Shown here one piece after another: positions 1 through 11,700 of a DNA stretch of 64,000 nt. Position numbers and translations under genes: made by a program. The notes below the pieces were generated by a model, which did not search any database, was not told where the DNA came from, and worked only from the letters and a program-made list of their open reading frames with translations. The stretch is from NCBI GenBank assembly GCA_015680685.1, contig MNCI01010074.1, positions 976,718 through 1,040,717 on the forward strand, written 5' to 3'. Positions within the stretch are counted from its first letter, which is position 1. Every line of letters begins with the position of its first letter. Origin of the DNA: Gnetum montanum. Taxonomy: Eukaryota; Streptophyta; Gnetopsida; Gnetales; Gnetaceae.

Positions 1-2463
1 CGAAGTGTTAGATGGTGGAGGAGTGTACATGACCTCAACCGCTTGTTTTTGCGAGAGTTTGTCTAGGCTTTTGGTTCTAAAATAATATCTTCTCTTTTTA
101 CAGTTGTCAAAACTAGCAGCAGGTTGGATATTTACAGCTCTTGCAGTGTGACATTGCTGCGGTTGAGGAGGAAGTTCCCCTTGCATTGTTGGAGTAGGAG
201 GTGTTATGGGAACTACTACTGGTGGAAGAGGTGCAGATGGATTAGGAGGATGGTGTGGGTATGGAGTGTCTCCCGGAGGAGAAGGAGTCCTTCTGAAGTA
301 CTCCTGAACCTGGTAGTGACGATTGGGGGTTGAGTGACTCATAGAGTCACTTGGAGAAATCGACTGCTGCACATAATATCCATAAGGGTTAGGCTGCCGG
401 TAAGGGTACTGATGTTTCGGCAATGGCATCCCCCATGACTTTGGGTATTGCCACTGTTGATGCTGTCCGATGGGCTATGGTGGAGTTCCACTTGGATAAT
501 ACGTTAGTGGTTGGTGGAACTACCTTGGGTTACCTTGTGGATAAGGTAACCTTCGGGGTGTTTGCCATTGGTTGAGTCTTGGATTAAGCGCATACACCCC
601 AAACTCCTGTAGACGTGAGATGATGGGGCAACATCCCTTAGGATGGTCATAGTGGCAAATCTCACATCCACCGTCATCGTCTATGTCAGAGTCCTCAGCC
701 ACATCGGAGTTCCCCCCTTTTCCCTTACCCTTGTTATGTGCAGGGCCTAAATCTCTCCACTTTTTCTTACCTTTGTCACTACTTTGTTCAACCTTAGACT
801 CTTCTACAATTTTTAAGACAGTTTCAATTTTAGAGTCTAAGGAACTCCATACGTCATCTACCTTAGCCGCTATTTCGATTGTGAGTTTTTGAAGCAGCAA
901 GGTCTTTCTGTTCACCAACTCTTTGAGTGGTGACTCATCCTCTTCATCACAAAATTTCACTCCCTTCTTTCGAAGGGAGGGATCACAGTTATACTCTTCT
1001 GCACTTTCCCTTTTGCATAGCTCACCTTCTTCGTTTGCTACTTATTCCAACAAGCTATGTACTTCATGGGCTCTAAGTTGTGAGAGTCTCCCTTGGGCGT
1101 AAGTTCCAAGGGTTCTTCTAGTTTCATGCCTCAGCCCATCCACGATGTGGCAGAGTTGATCCCGCTAAGCGTACCCATGGCTTGGGCAACGATGTAACAA
1201 TGTGTAATAGTGGGCCATGACAGCATCCAAGGGTTCGTGTGTACCTTGCTTCCAGCCTTGGATCTACTTACGCAAATTGGACACTCTGGAGTACGTTTGA
1301 TACTTTTCATTAAACAATTCTAGCATCGTACTCCACCTCCTGATGGTTTTCGGTTCTAAGGACCGGTACCAACTCTCTGCTTCTTTGGTGAGTGTCCTTG
1401 GGAACAACTTAAGTTTTTGCCACTCATCATCTATATTCTACAAGGCACAGGCATCATGGAATGCCTATAAATGATTTTGTGAATCAGCACTATATCCCCC
1501 TTCAAATTGTGGGATGTTGTTCATGTCTAATCATTTGATCTGGCTATCTTTTAAATGCCTTGTGGGAATCCTAACTACCTCCTTTATGTCAAGCATACTT
1601 CGGGTTGCGAGTAGGGGCTCGTCATGATCGTCTCTTTCATGACGCCTGTGATGTCTGCATTGTTCCCTACTCTCCCTACGTCCTTGCCCTTGTCCTCTCT
1701 CTTAACTTTCCCATCGAGGTCTTTCATCTTTCTTACTTTTATCCTCACCTTTATGTTCATGGTGGCTACGCCTAGATGTGAAAGGAGAGGATGAGTGATG
1801 TGAAGAAGGGGAACCATCACCATGAAGATGTTTCTTGCCTTCTCTTCGACTGCTACGGCCCCAATCGTCGTGACGATCTAAGTGCCCATCCTTAGCATAA
1901 GTGGTTGTTCCCTTTGTGAACAGTTGGTGCTCATGGGCATCAGAACCAAGGATATGTATCGTTGATCGTAGGTTCTGATACTCAACCTCCTCCCCATCAT
2001 TAGGAGGGGGAACATCTTTTGCTAAAGAACCTGTGATAAGGGGTTCCTCATCTCCTATTTCGCTAAGGACATGCAGGGCCTTGCCCTTCAACAATGTATG
2101 TTGGCTCTCCTACCTTAAGTCTCTCATACGTTGGGCATCTGTGGGATAATAATCCCTCATGTCAAAATCTTCCGCAACGTATTTAGCGTATAGCTCAGTC
2201 ATGCCTATCTGTGCCAAGGCACGGAAAAGCATGTGAGAGATTAATCGATCTGGGGGTAACACAATGTTACCTTGCAAATCTCTCCACCGCAGCTGTTTGT
2301 CCTGATGGAGAATAAAAGTAAAATTAGGAATATACTCATCGGGATGAGTATATGTCATCTTATATTGTTTAGGACTTGGCTGATTTTGGTTATGTGTTTT
2401 ATCTTGCTAACTGTCTCATGTGTGGTCCTTAGGTGGTGAGTTACTCTTATGAGAAGAAGGCAT
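1..2463 (-). pseudogene. Decayed gag (family A), partial
   Basis: The frame starts at an ATG at 2463 (minus) in the same context as the start at 48317 in the forward copy. It contains a charged S/R/H-rich linker, the Retrotrans_gag-like core (about 1500-1020), and a knuckle CEICHYDHPKGCC near 640-680. Stops not shared with the other A copy break it, for example TAG near 2111, TAG near 1165 and TAA near 1046, each where the other copy has CAG or CAA. The 3' end with the protease-like motif is off the window. Gag would form the particle; this copy cannot make intact protein. Confidence 0.8.
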
Positions 2464-2584
2464 TTTTATCGGTGTGCTAATTTCACCGTTATAAAAATTT
2501 TTATTTGATTAACCTGAAGGTTCGTTAAGGCTCACAACGATGTGAGTGATATCCCTTATGTTCTATTCGGCGCACAAACACTTA

Positions 2585-2604
2585 GTCCCTGGCAATGGTG
2601 CCAA
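2585..2604 (-). other. Primer binding site (tRNA-Asp-like)
   Basis: Directly inside the LTR the minus strand reads TTGGCACCATTGCCAGGGAC. It resembles the complement of the 3' end of plant tRNA-Asp (TGGCGCCGTTGCCGGGGA), a primer used by Athila-type gypsy elements. The differences are G-to-A changes. Confidence 0.65.
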
Positions 2605-3502
2605 TGATGAGTGGTGAGGTACCCCTACACTCAACCATACGAAACGAGCATAGCACACGCGATCTGGTCGAACTTCATAGACTAAATGCCTAAACACCCA
2701 TGGAACACTTGGGGTTAATCATTCGTTGTCTTCCCAGACTTACTTGTTGTTGTCACGGTGTATGGTTAAGTAAGTCTAAGGTATATGATTTTTTTGGTCT
2801 TTTATGGTTTTATATCTTCTATACTAAGAGCAAAGGGTTGAGAAACTAGCTAACTCTAACTAAGGACTAAGTCTAAATTAACTAGCGTTAGCATCCATTC
2901 CCACTTACCGTACACACCCTGAACTATGCAACTGTGGCTACCAAACGCTAATCATTACTGGGATCACCACACGTAATGCACGTGCTTGAAGTGGTCGTAC
3001 TGAGGCACTTAACTAGCCTAAACGTGATGAGTAGCTGATTCCTTAACTAGCCGTACACACCCGTAGATGCTCGTAATCAAGTCGTACTCATTCCGCATTC
3101 TAGGAGTTGAGGGTGAGAGAATCTAATTGCGATGAGTAGCCGATTCCTTGATTAGCTGTACACATTCGTCAATGCTCATAATCAAGTCGTACTCATGCTG
3201 TGCTAATGCAGGTAATAAATTACAAGTAAGAAATAACATGTAATAAACCTATTCCATGCATTGCAAGGTTTATCCACAAAGCTCGTCTTTATTACCGTAC
3301 ACAACTTGCGTTCAGGTACAAAGCTGCTCGAATAAAGATCCGTTCACTTGGGGACTCCTACTGCAGGCACATGGAAAATATTCTATCTCTGGAGTGATCA
3401 AATTGCTAGAGTTTCCCTACTTTAAGCCTAGGATGAGAAATGAGGGGAGTGCCGCCTCTTATTTATAGATTTGACGGCAGACCGCGATATCGTGTCTCAT
3501 CA
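2605..3502 (-). repeat. LTR of family A (5' LTR of the reverse element)
   Basis: Bounded by TGATGAG and CTCATCA inverted termini. On the minus strand it has one GATATC palindrome, then a TATAAATA box about 40 bp from its start, AATAAA about 170 bp further, and a long U5. It aligns by eye with 47280-48175 and 53348-54261 but has lost the middle palindromes of the U3. Confidence 0.85.
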
Positions 3503-5383
3503 CTGAGTTACTGAAGCCACCAACACCAAGGAAACATGCTAGTGAGACATTGGAGCTCAAACAAGAGCAAATAGTTAGGCCCACTGCACCTCAAATCGCA
3601 GGGGCTAGCCAACTTCCGGACACAAGGCCTAGTCAACAACAAGAAGTGAGGCCTAGTCAACAATAAGAAGCAAGGCCTAGTACATAGCCCACAAGCCAGA
3701 AAGACCAATAGCCATTGCTGCCGTAGGATTATCGATCATCAATGAGCCACCTTAGGGCCATTGTAGAGGTGGTCAGTTGGGGAAGCCATCATGAGGCAAA
3801 TCTCTTCAAGATCATTGATGATGTCGTACAGCCCATAGTCTCAATTGATCATGCACAGGGTGAGGTTTCTATATAAACAGGAGGAGGGGAATCACATTAG
3901 TCACAAAAGATCTCTGGAAATGCTGCATCTTTTCAAGTGCAATTAGAAACTGGTGAAGGTGCCACAGTAGTGGTCATGCAACACTAGGATGTAGTGGGAG
4001 TAGCAGAAGTGATCACAAACCACATCAAAGAACCATTCAATGTCCTTGTTGTGCCACTAGTAGATTTCACGGGAGCACGCGATGCTCAAACCTTGGTTGG
4101 TCCCTTGATGACTCCTGCAAATCATGAGGATGTTTTGGATTGGTTGCTACAAACAAGACAAGTGATGACGTCCTTGTTTGACATCCCTCAATATGTCACA
4201 GCAACACAATCAAACCTCATCTCCACAAAAGGGAAGCTAGTCATGACGGAGGTTAGGGCCAAACATGCAGAGGATGAGTTAAAAAGACTCCAAGAGAAGT
4301 TCGTCACTCTGCAAGCTGCATAGCAGGATCTGTCCCAATTCATCCCAGTAGACCAGCTAGAGTCATTTTGGATGGAGTAGCTAAATAAATTATTAGAAGA
4401 GAATAAAAGGATGGCAGAGGAAAAAGAGAAGGTTGATTGGGATGCTGTAAAGGCACAAGCTCAAACGTATGCACATGCCAAAGCACTCAAGGCCTTACAA
4501 GAAGAAAATAAACACCTTGCCCCTGAAAATCTTCGATTGACCACAATAGAAAAATAGAAGAATGTTCTCGAGAAGAATTTTCAGCAAATGCAAGAACAAT
4601 TAATAAGGATCAACTAAGACATGAATTGCTTAGTTAAAGAAAATAGAACCCTCTTAATGGAGGAGGTACACAAAATCTGTTAGAAGACGGCTATTGAAAT
4701 AAGCATGTGGCAGAATGAGGCTAAGAGACATGAGAAGTTGAGGCCAAGCCCATATCAACACTTTCAGTGCTCAAAATGTTGACTGGCAGGCAATATTGGA
4801 TACTTACACCTTCATCCACCAAGCAGAACTAAAGAGCTAGGACCTACAAATATAGGATCTCACTGAGTACATAGAGTTGGCAAACCTATGGTATGCCAAC
4901 TTGGCCATGTTGATAACAGGACGTCCAAGGATAGAATTGGAGAAACAGGTAGCAGCCACCTATGCTATGTATGAAGCAGAAATTGCTGAACACAAGAAGA
5001 CACTACAGAAATTAGAGGTAGAAAATTTTGAGTTAGAGGTGGTTAGAACTAGCTACTAAGGGCAAAAAGATGTCATGGTAGATTTGGCTCGACAGCTCAC
5101 AGATTACCAAGAATGTAGAGACAAAGCCAAAGCCTACAAGGAGGAACAACGATTGTTTGCGGCTTGGTATGTTAAAGCCAATCAGATGTTTCTGCAACTA
5201 CCATGCGCATGGGAGGTGTTGACTCCATCAAATATTGGAACATTAGCATGGATGGCACATGATCTTCGAACTGAAAAGGAAAAAATTTAGGCGCTTCTTT
5301 AGAGACATCCATTTCCAAAGCTTGGAGCACAAGATAAAGGAAAGAGACCCATGGAGGAGCCACCACCACCAAGAACCACATGA
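3503..5383 (+). pseudogene. Accessory coiled-coil ORF of a family B element, 5'-truncated and decayed
   Basis: Sequence starts inside the accessory frame where family A inserted. It matches 27357-29263 (family C) and 20885-21992 plus 30071-30876 (outer B). The best open pieces are 3994-4323, 4877-5059 and 5075-5290. They are rich in Lys, Glu and Leu heptads (coiled coil), for example around KLVMTEVRAKHAEDELKRLQ. The frame ends at TGA 5381-5383 after a short proline-rich tail. At least one frameshift and several TAG/TAA codons break it. Function unknown. Confidence 0.65.
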
Positions 5384-5537
5384 GTTCCAACAATTTTGTC
5401 TTTTGTACTCTATGTTAGTGTCCCAATTTTGTTTTGTTTAATTCCACACTATAGCATGAAGTAATTCATAGCTAGTTAATAATCCCATACCTATCCACTA
5501 TGTAATCAAATGAACTCGTTCTCATTTTGATTGTTTG

Positions 5538-5572
5538 ACTCGAGGACGAGTTGTTGTTTAGTCATGGGGGTA
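5538..5572 (+). other. Hairpin and polypurine tract of family B
   Basis: ACTCG-AGGA-CGAGT folds into a perfect 5-bp stem about 15 nt before the G-tract GGGGGTA that abuts the 3' LTR. The G-tract is the expected plus-strand primer. The same arrangement occurs in families A (53312-53347) and C (29420-29455). Confidence 0.6.
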
Positions 5573-6409
5573 TGATGAATTGTGGTTTGCCAAGCCCCAA
5601 TATCGCAACTTGGATAATGATATCAAATACATAATATCATGATTCCTATGTGGGCCTATAAATATAACACTCAGGCGCATAGGAAAAGGGGGTCAATTGG
5701 TAAGTCTATAGGGTAGAGTCATTTTGTTAGTTTTCAGTTAGTTTTTAGTTCTTTACAAGTGCATGCCTGCAATGTGATGATTATAATTGTATAGAACCTT
5801 TGTTCAAGTGTGACGTACTTAGACACGCACACAATCAACAATAAAGATCAAGATTACTCTATCATTGTAGCATTCACTTAGTTTTTAATTGTTTAATTGT
5901 TAATTATTATTTATTGTTTTCTTACTTAATATTTCTTGATCATTATTTACTATTCCTGTTGTTAATGCAGAATGGACATGTCTTAATCACGAACATTTAA
6001 GTGTAACTACTTGGTAACCTAGTAGCGTGTCTAGTAGTGCTTCGAGTAAATGTGTGCTTGGTAACCCTAGAAGTAGAGCACGAGGTCCAAGATGCATATG
6101 GATGATTAAGGACGGATGCTCATCGCACTTAGGCTAGCTTAGATTTTGCTTCCCATTACTTATTAGTTTACTCAAGTGTTTCTCATTATCCTTAGGAGCA
6201 ACATAGTATTAGAAATCCCATCATATGCCTCACTCTAGACTAAACCATACATGACAAAGCAAAGACTAGTTCAAGTGGGAAGATAGTGAACTATAATCAA
6301 TGTATAATTGTCTAGGTGTCACAACTAGTTCATCCGCAAAGTTCGACCGGATCACATGTACACTCTCATATTCGTATGGTTGAGTGTAGGGGTAACTTGC
6401 CACTCATCA
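5573..6409 (+). repeat. 3' LTR of a family B element
   Basis: TGATGAATTG...CACTCATCA, 837 bp. TATAAATA at 5657-5664, polyadenylation signal AATAAA at 5840-5845, conserved hairpin at 6007-6025. It matches the LTR at 31066-31928. The 5' LTR of this copy is outside the window. Confidence 0.85.
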
Positions 6410-6419
6410 CATGTACATC

Positions 6420-7100
6420 ACATCCATGGTTTCACTAGACCACTATCACATCATATGGACTTATCACATAATCATAATCAATATAGGCTCCCAACATGAT
6501 GTGCTCTAATGAAACCACATCAAACAATGCATAGTATAAAACCCCATCATCCAATGCCCAAGGGCATGCCAACACATTCTCATGACATATTATCATAATC
6601 ATCATATAAACATCCCATAATCTTTGACAACTAGTATGCTAAGGAAAACACATCATTCATGATAACTGACACATCCCCACTCTATATAATGCATGATATC
6701 ATGGACATGAGTATTCATACCATAATCAATGCATGTAGATCTTTTATTGATTTCATTATCATATATCACTACTATTGCTAGTGCATATTATCTCATCTGC
6801 AACCCTAGGCTACTAACCTTTTAGAGGGTAGATCTGTGCATGGCCATATACCCTTATATCTCATGCGAATCATATGCTTGGCCTATACCCTTCTGCTCTT
6901 TGTATGAGAATTGAGATAAGAGATTCACCGATGCATCCAACAAGGGTCATCCTAACTCCTCTAGGAGGCCTCATCACCAACCAGTCTACATTCACATGTT
7001 AGTTCTACATATCATGTGCACATCACAAGAACATCACTAACATAACACAAACTATAACCACAAGCAACTTGTGTTACATGCATCACCCTAATTTCTAGTT
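6420..7100 (-). repeat. Diverged reverse-orientation copy of repeat D
   Basis: The reverse complement of this AT-rich stretch resembles 46330-46700. Shared words include AATAAAAGATCTA followed by ACTCATGT and an AGTG-rich segment, and a CCTCTAGAAGG/AGTAG block. The match is patchy and made by eye, so limits and identity are approximate. No coding frame of note. Confidence 0.35.
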
Positions 7101-8764
7101 ATATCATGCTTAATATAGCATACAATTTGACACATTCCTATATAATTCATACTTTATACATATATACTATGAATACTTCCAACATAAGTATTGACAATAG
7201 ATCCTAGCAACCAATGCTATGAGAAAGTATCACAACCATCAAATGTCATGTTATAATTACTATGCATAGGATCCAACAAATTCAAAGTTTAGAAATTTCA
7301 TGCTTTGCTAATACATCGATCATGACTTGCACCACAACTCATGACTCACTCACTATGGTCCATTACAAAGAACCATGACCTAGCTGTGCATAACATTAGC
7401 CTTGTCCCTCTTCATAAAAAACAATTCCTTGCTTGTTGCAACCTTGTCATGATTTGTGCCTCTTCAGAAAAATTAGTTACTTGTGACATACACTCAACCT
7501 CAAATGCAACTGGACTGCAAGGGCCTTGCAAATGTACCTTGCTTACACTTGCTGAGAAAAAAGAAACCAGAACTTTTTATGACTATCTACCACTTGCACC
7601 CTTGACCATGACCACATTGCAACCCATGTCTCCTTTCTTAACCCTAATGCGACTAGGCCATGACTTCTCTACAACTTGCTCTCATGATAGAAACTAAATT
7701 TTAAACAATGCAGCAAAAATATTAAGTCCACAATAACACACCTAATAGACTTACTAGCCCAATATAATTGGTACAAGGCCCATATGGTGCAACCTCCTTT
7801 TTAACAATAATAACACCTCCTAATCTTATGTAAAAGACAACAACCATTACCACTTCAGGGCAAGACATGAAAACTATCATGTTCATTCATGTAGTAAGTG
7901 GTTAGATTAAGTGGTTAGTAAGTGGTCAAAAAGAGGATAGACTTAGGAAGTCCCTTGATCAATTTACAAGTTGTTGGAAATCCATCATGCAAAGCTTTAT
8001 TGGACTCAAGTTCAAGTGTGAATTTGATCTTACAAAAACTGTAAAAAGCTTGGAACCTATCATTGCTTAAGAAATGTAATATCAGGTTCAAGTTTGTAGT
8101 CCCTCTTAAGGTACAATAACATTATTTAAGATATGTCTATCTTTAGCAAAACTTGTTTGCTTAAGTTTGCTGATATTTTCTATACTCTTTTGAATTCAGC
8201 AAGCTATGCATTTAGCTAAAATTTTTTAAGCATCATTAAGAAGAGTACTAGATCTCCAATTACAAATATCTCCATTCTTAAGAACAAAACGAAATCACAC
8301 TTTTCTTAATTTTCTTAATATTTTTACCAAGAAAAACCTTTTTAATAGCTTATTAGAAAATACGAAAAAGATCATCTCAGCTGGAAAAAAAAAAAAAAAA
8401 AATTTATTAGAAAGCCATCGAGTTCTCGAGCTTTAACGCAAAGTCACTTGCAGCAAGGAAGTAGGGGTTAGCCGTTTGTACGGTAACCCTTACAGTCCTC
8501 TCTTAGAGAAAATCTATTTCCAATTCAGCCAGAACTGTGCTGCACTGTGATCCTTGTTTCCATCTGAAAGTTCCATTGGTAACACCGGCTTAGCAGATGC
8601 ACTAACAGCGCAAAATGTACTCTGCGGAGACCACGGTTATTTGTTTCGAATTTCTCCACAGTAGACATATACTTTAATACAGAGAGACCCATTATGATTT
8701 TAGGAAACACTTTATCACCAAGTAGCGAAGGTATCTTAACATCCACACGGCACAGAGAAATTGG
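7100..8764. other. Intergenic, nothing recognised
   Basis: AT-rich DNA upstream of the DUF3598 gene. A 118-codon open frame at 7341-7697 shows no recognisable domain and looks like chance. A run of about 19 A lies at 8385-8403. No convincing TATA box was found upstream of the ATG at 8765. Confidence 0.5.
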
Positions 8765-11700
8765 ATGGAAGCCAGGCCAGTGCGGGTTGCCATTGCGAGT
8801 AGCATGCCTGTAGTTTCGGTGCCTGTGCCCCTGCTTTTGGGAGGAGGCATGATCTCAGGACCCACAACAAGTAGAAATACAAATGCAAATGCAATTTCAC
8901 ATTCAGTGTTGTTCAGTAGCAGCAGCAGAAAAAGGTATAATATACAGGAAAAACAAATTTTAAGAGTTTGGCTGAGCGGTCACACAAATGGAAGCATAAC
9001 TATCAGTAGCAGCAGTAGAAGCAGGGTTGCTGCCACTGATAAAAAAGCAACACAAAAAATCAAAGAAGACGAAGATGAGGAGGAAGAGGAAGAAGAAAAG
9101 GCCATGAGCAGCAAGGCCCTGAATGAGTTCATTCAACTCAATGAGGGCCGTTGGACTGGTTCTTTTTATGTACTGTACATGCTTTTGTTTCATTGTACTT
9201 GATATAACTATTGAATCCATGGATGGATGGAAAAACTGATGCTTTTTCTTTTGCAGCAATTCGATGCTTTGGGTAATCAGCTGCAGTGTATTGGGACAGA
9301 GCTCACTGTCACTTCCTATGGAGAAGACAACCTAGCCAGTCTTATGCAAACGTAGGTTGTTGTTCTGGTTTTGCTGAAAGTGGCACCTGCATTTTGTCAG
9401 TGAATTGAATGGATTCCATTTGCAGGTAAGTTTAACAACATGGTCAGGTAACTGGTTTTTGATTTGCAGGCTGAAAATAAAGCAAGCTCCATCGAAAACC
9501 ACGATTTTGGAGTCCACAGCCCCTGAGTGGGAGGAGTTCAAGTTGAGGGAGACCAACATGCTTACCGTTGAAAAACATCAACAGGTTACTTGCACACCTT
9601 CAATGTACTTGTTTTCACTTTTTAGGTTTTCTGCCCACCAAACTTTCCATTATTGCAAAGAGTGCAAGAGTATTTTGAGTTCCTACTTTGCAAATCGTTA
9701 CAGAGGTATTCTGATTAGCTGCAGCAATATAGTTTCTGGAATATATATAGGCACACAACTTTTTAAAAACCACGCTTACAGAATTCTAGATTAATGAAAC
9801 GTATTTGCGATTCGGAGATCATTTAGAAAACAGAAAAATGCATATATGTTGAATCTTAGTTCTGTTTTCCTTTACAACGTGCGTATGCTTTACTTTCAAA
9901 AACCTTTAGATGATCAAAAGAATTGGTTCATCCATTCCATAAAACTTTAGCTACTTCATTGTTTAATGTAGAATGACTATATCTGTTAATCAAATAAAGC
10001 CCAATATGTTTTAGGGCATGCTTTCTGTAGTCTAGTACCTTGCAATCTGCTATTAACGTTCCGTAGAAGTTTCTGCCGCACGATTTTGTTGTCATGTACC
10101 AGGAGGAGTATGAATATGATGAATCCTTTTAACTTAGAGAATTCAGAAAAGACTCTGAATTAGATTCTGTCAATAAGGTGTGGTATGTTTTACAAGACAT
10201 TCGATTTGCAACCTAGAAGTTATATGGTCAATTCTAATGGATTATACCATCATACATACACATTTTGCAAAAGGTAACATCGAAAATTGAAATATATATG
10301 ATGGATTACTGAGTTTCTACATGGACATAATAAAATAGTTAAATTCCAATTTGATTAATAGTTTGTTTCAACCGTTATGAAGGATGTTCCAGAAACTCCC
10401 ACGAACTGTGTCTTTGATTTTAGTGGATAAACTCCCTTGAACTTGCCTAAACTCCCCTATGCTGTATGTGCAATTATGACAAAAGTAGCAAAATATAAGG
10501 AGTGGCCAGGTAAAGGAGGATGATGAGGACCGCACAAATAAAAATACGCTAGATAAAATTGGAAGTGGAGTATCTGCAAACAGGTATGCCCAAAATGATA
10601 GCTGTTTTAGTATAACTTGCTATCATCTTCATTTACTGCAGTAGCAATTATGAAATGAAATGAAATGAAGTGTTATTACATCTGAAGACCCATAGGATCT
10701 ATTGGACAGATATTACATTTTCATGAACAATAAAGATAGACTCTACAAATTGACCAAGCACCAATGGGGGCATCAAAAGCAACTAATACTATTTTGAAAT
10801 GCATTGCTTCAGGAGGGTTGTTTCTAAATTTGTAGGTTGCATTTTTATTTCACGTTTTCCTTTATTTCAGTAGAGTCTAATTTTTAGTTTGATTGACTTA
10901 TCTCATGTAGTTGATTGAGTCTGTATTTTTTTGGGGCTAGAGTTAACTTCAGGAGCATATTTCTGACTTGCAGGTTGTGGTGTAGCATGCATACCTTTTA
11001 ATGCAAAGCATCTGATGCAGCTGTGCATTGGATGTTGACTGTGTAGCCTTTTCATCATCAGCCTGGGCTTTATTGTTGTGTAACTACTTGTTTTATGAAA
11101 CATTATTGCATCATACCATGTGTCAGTTGTTTGGAAGCCAATGTTAAACATTCTAGTTCCAATATTGTTTGCTATCATGAATTCTGTGTGGAAAACTTTA
11201 AGAATTCCTGACAAAGAAAAGTACAAATAATAATTTTGTAGGTGCTTTTGCGACTTCTTTAGGAAGTCAAAACTTTGTTGAAGGTCTTGGTGAATGATTT
11301 GTCTGTTGAGCAGTGTTAATGTTGTCTTAAACACATCTACGTTCTTAATGATCATGACGTATATGTACAGCCTTGCTTTTGAAATGTTTCAACTTGCACT
11401 GGTATTTTGGAGAGTTAGTTACAGTGGTTCCTGGATGATTCCATTGTCCCAGCCCTGTATATGAGGATTAAAATATAAGTTTTCTTTTCGTTTGGGTACT
11501 TTATCGGACTGAAAAGTATTGAGAGAATGAGCACAGCTACATCGTGTTATTATAAATTTTGAAGAATTTGGACCATGAAAATCACAATTGTTCAACACAT
11601 CCTCCAGCCACATTGTATCCAATTTGCAAATATATACATAAACATGTGGTCTTTTACCATTAAAAAATATATTTAACGTCTAATATCAGCTGGTCATTTT

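Larger units (their letters stand above)
1..3502 (-). mobile_element. Family A Ty3/gypsy-like element, reverse strand, cut by the window edge
   Basis: Reverse-complement relative of the complete element at 47280-54261. Reading the minus strand one meets the LTR (3502 to 2605), a primer binding site, then a gag frame running off the window at base 1. The LTR abuts CTGAG followed at once by accessory-ORF sequence of a family B element, so this copy was inserted into that element; the matching target duplication would lie outside the window. In-frame stops show it is dead. Confidence 0.85.

Noticed and set aside
683-892. Forward ORF opposite the reverse gag frame
   Set aside because: Antisense shadow of gag; the same shadow appears at 49690-50109 against the forward gag.
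7341-7697. 118-codon ORF
   Set aside because: No recognisable domain and irregular composition; lies in repeat-like DNA.
9405-9794. 129-codon ORF
   Set aside because: Read-through of exon 3 of the DUF3598 gene with its introns; the exon is already included.
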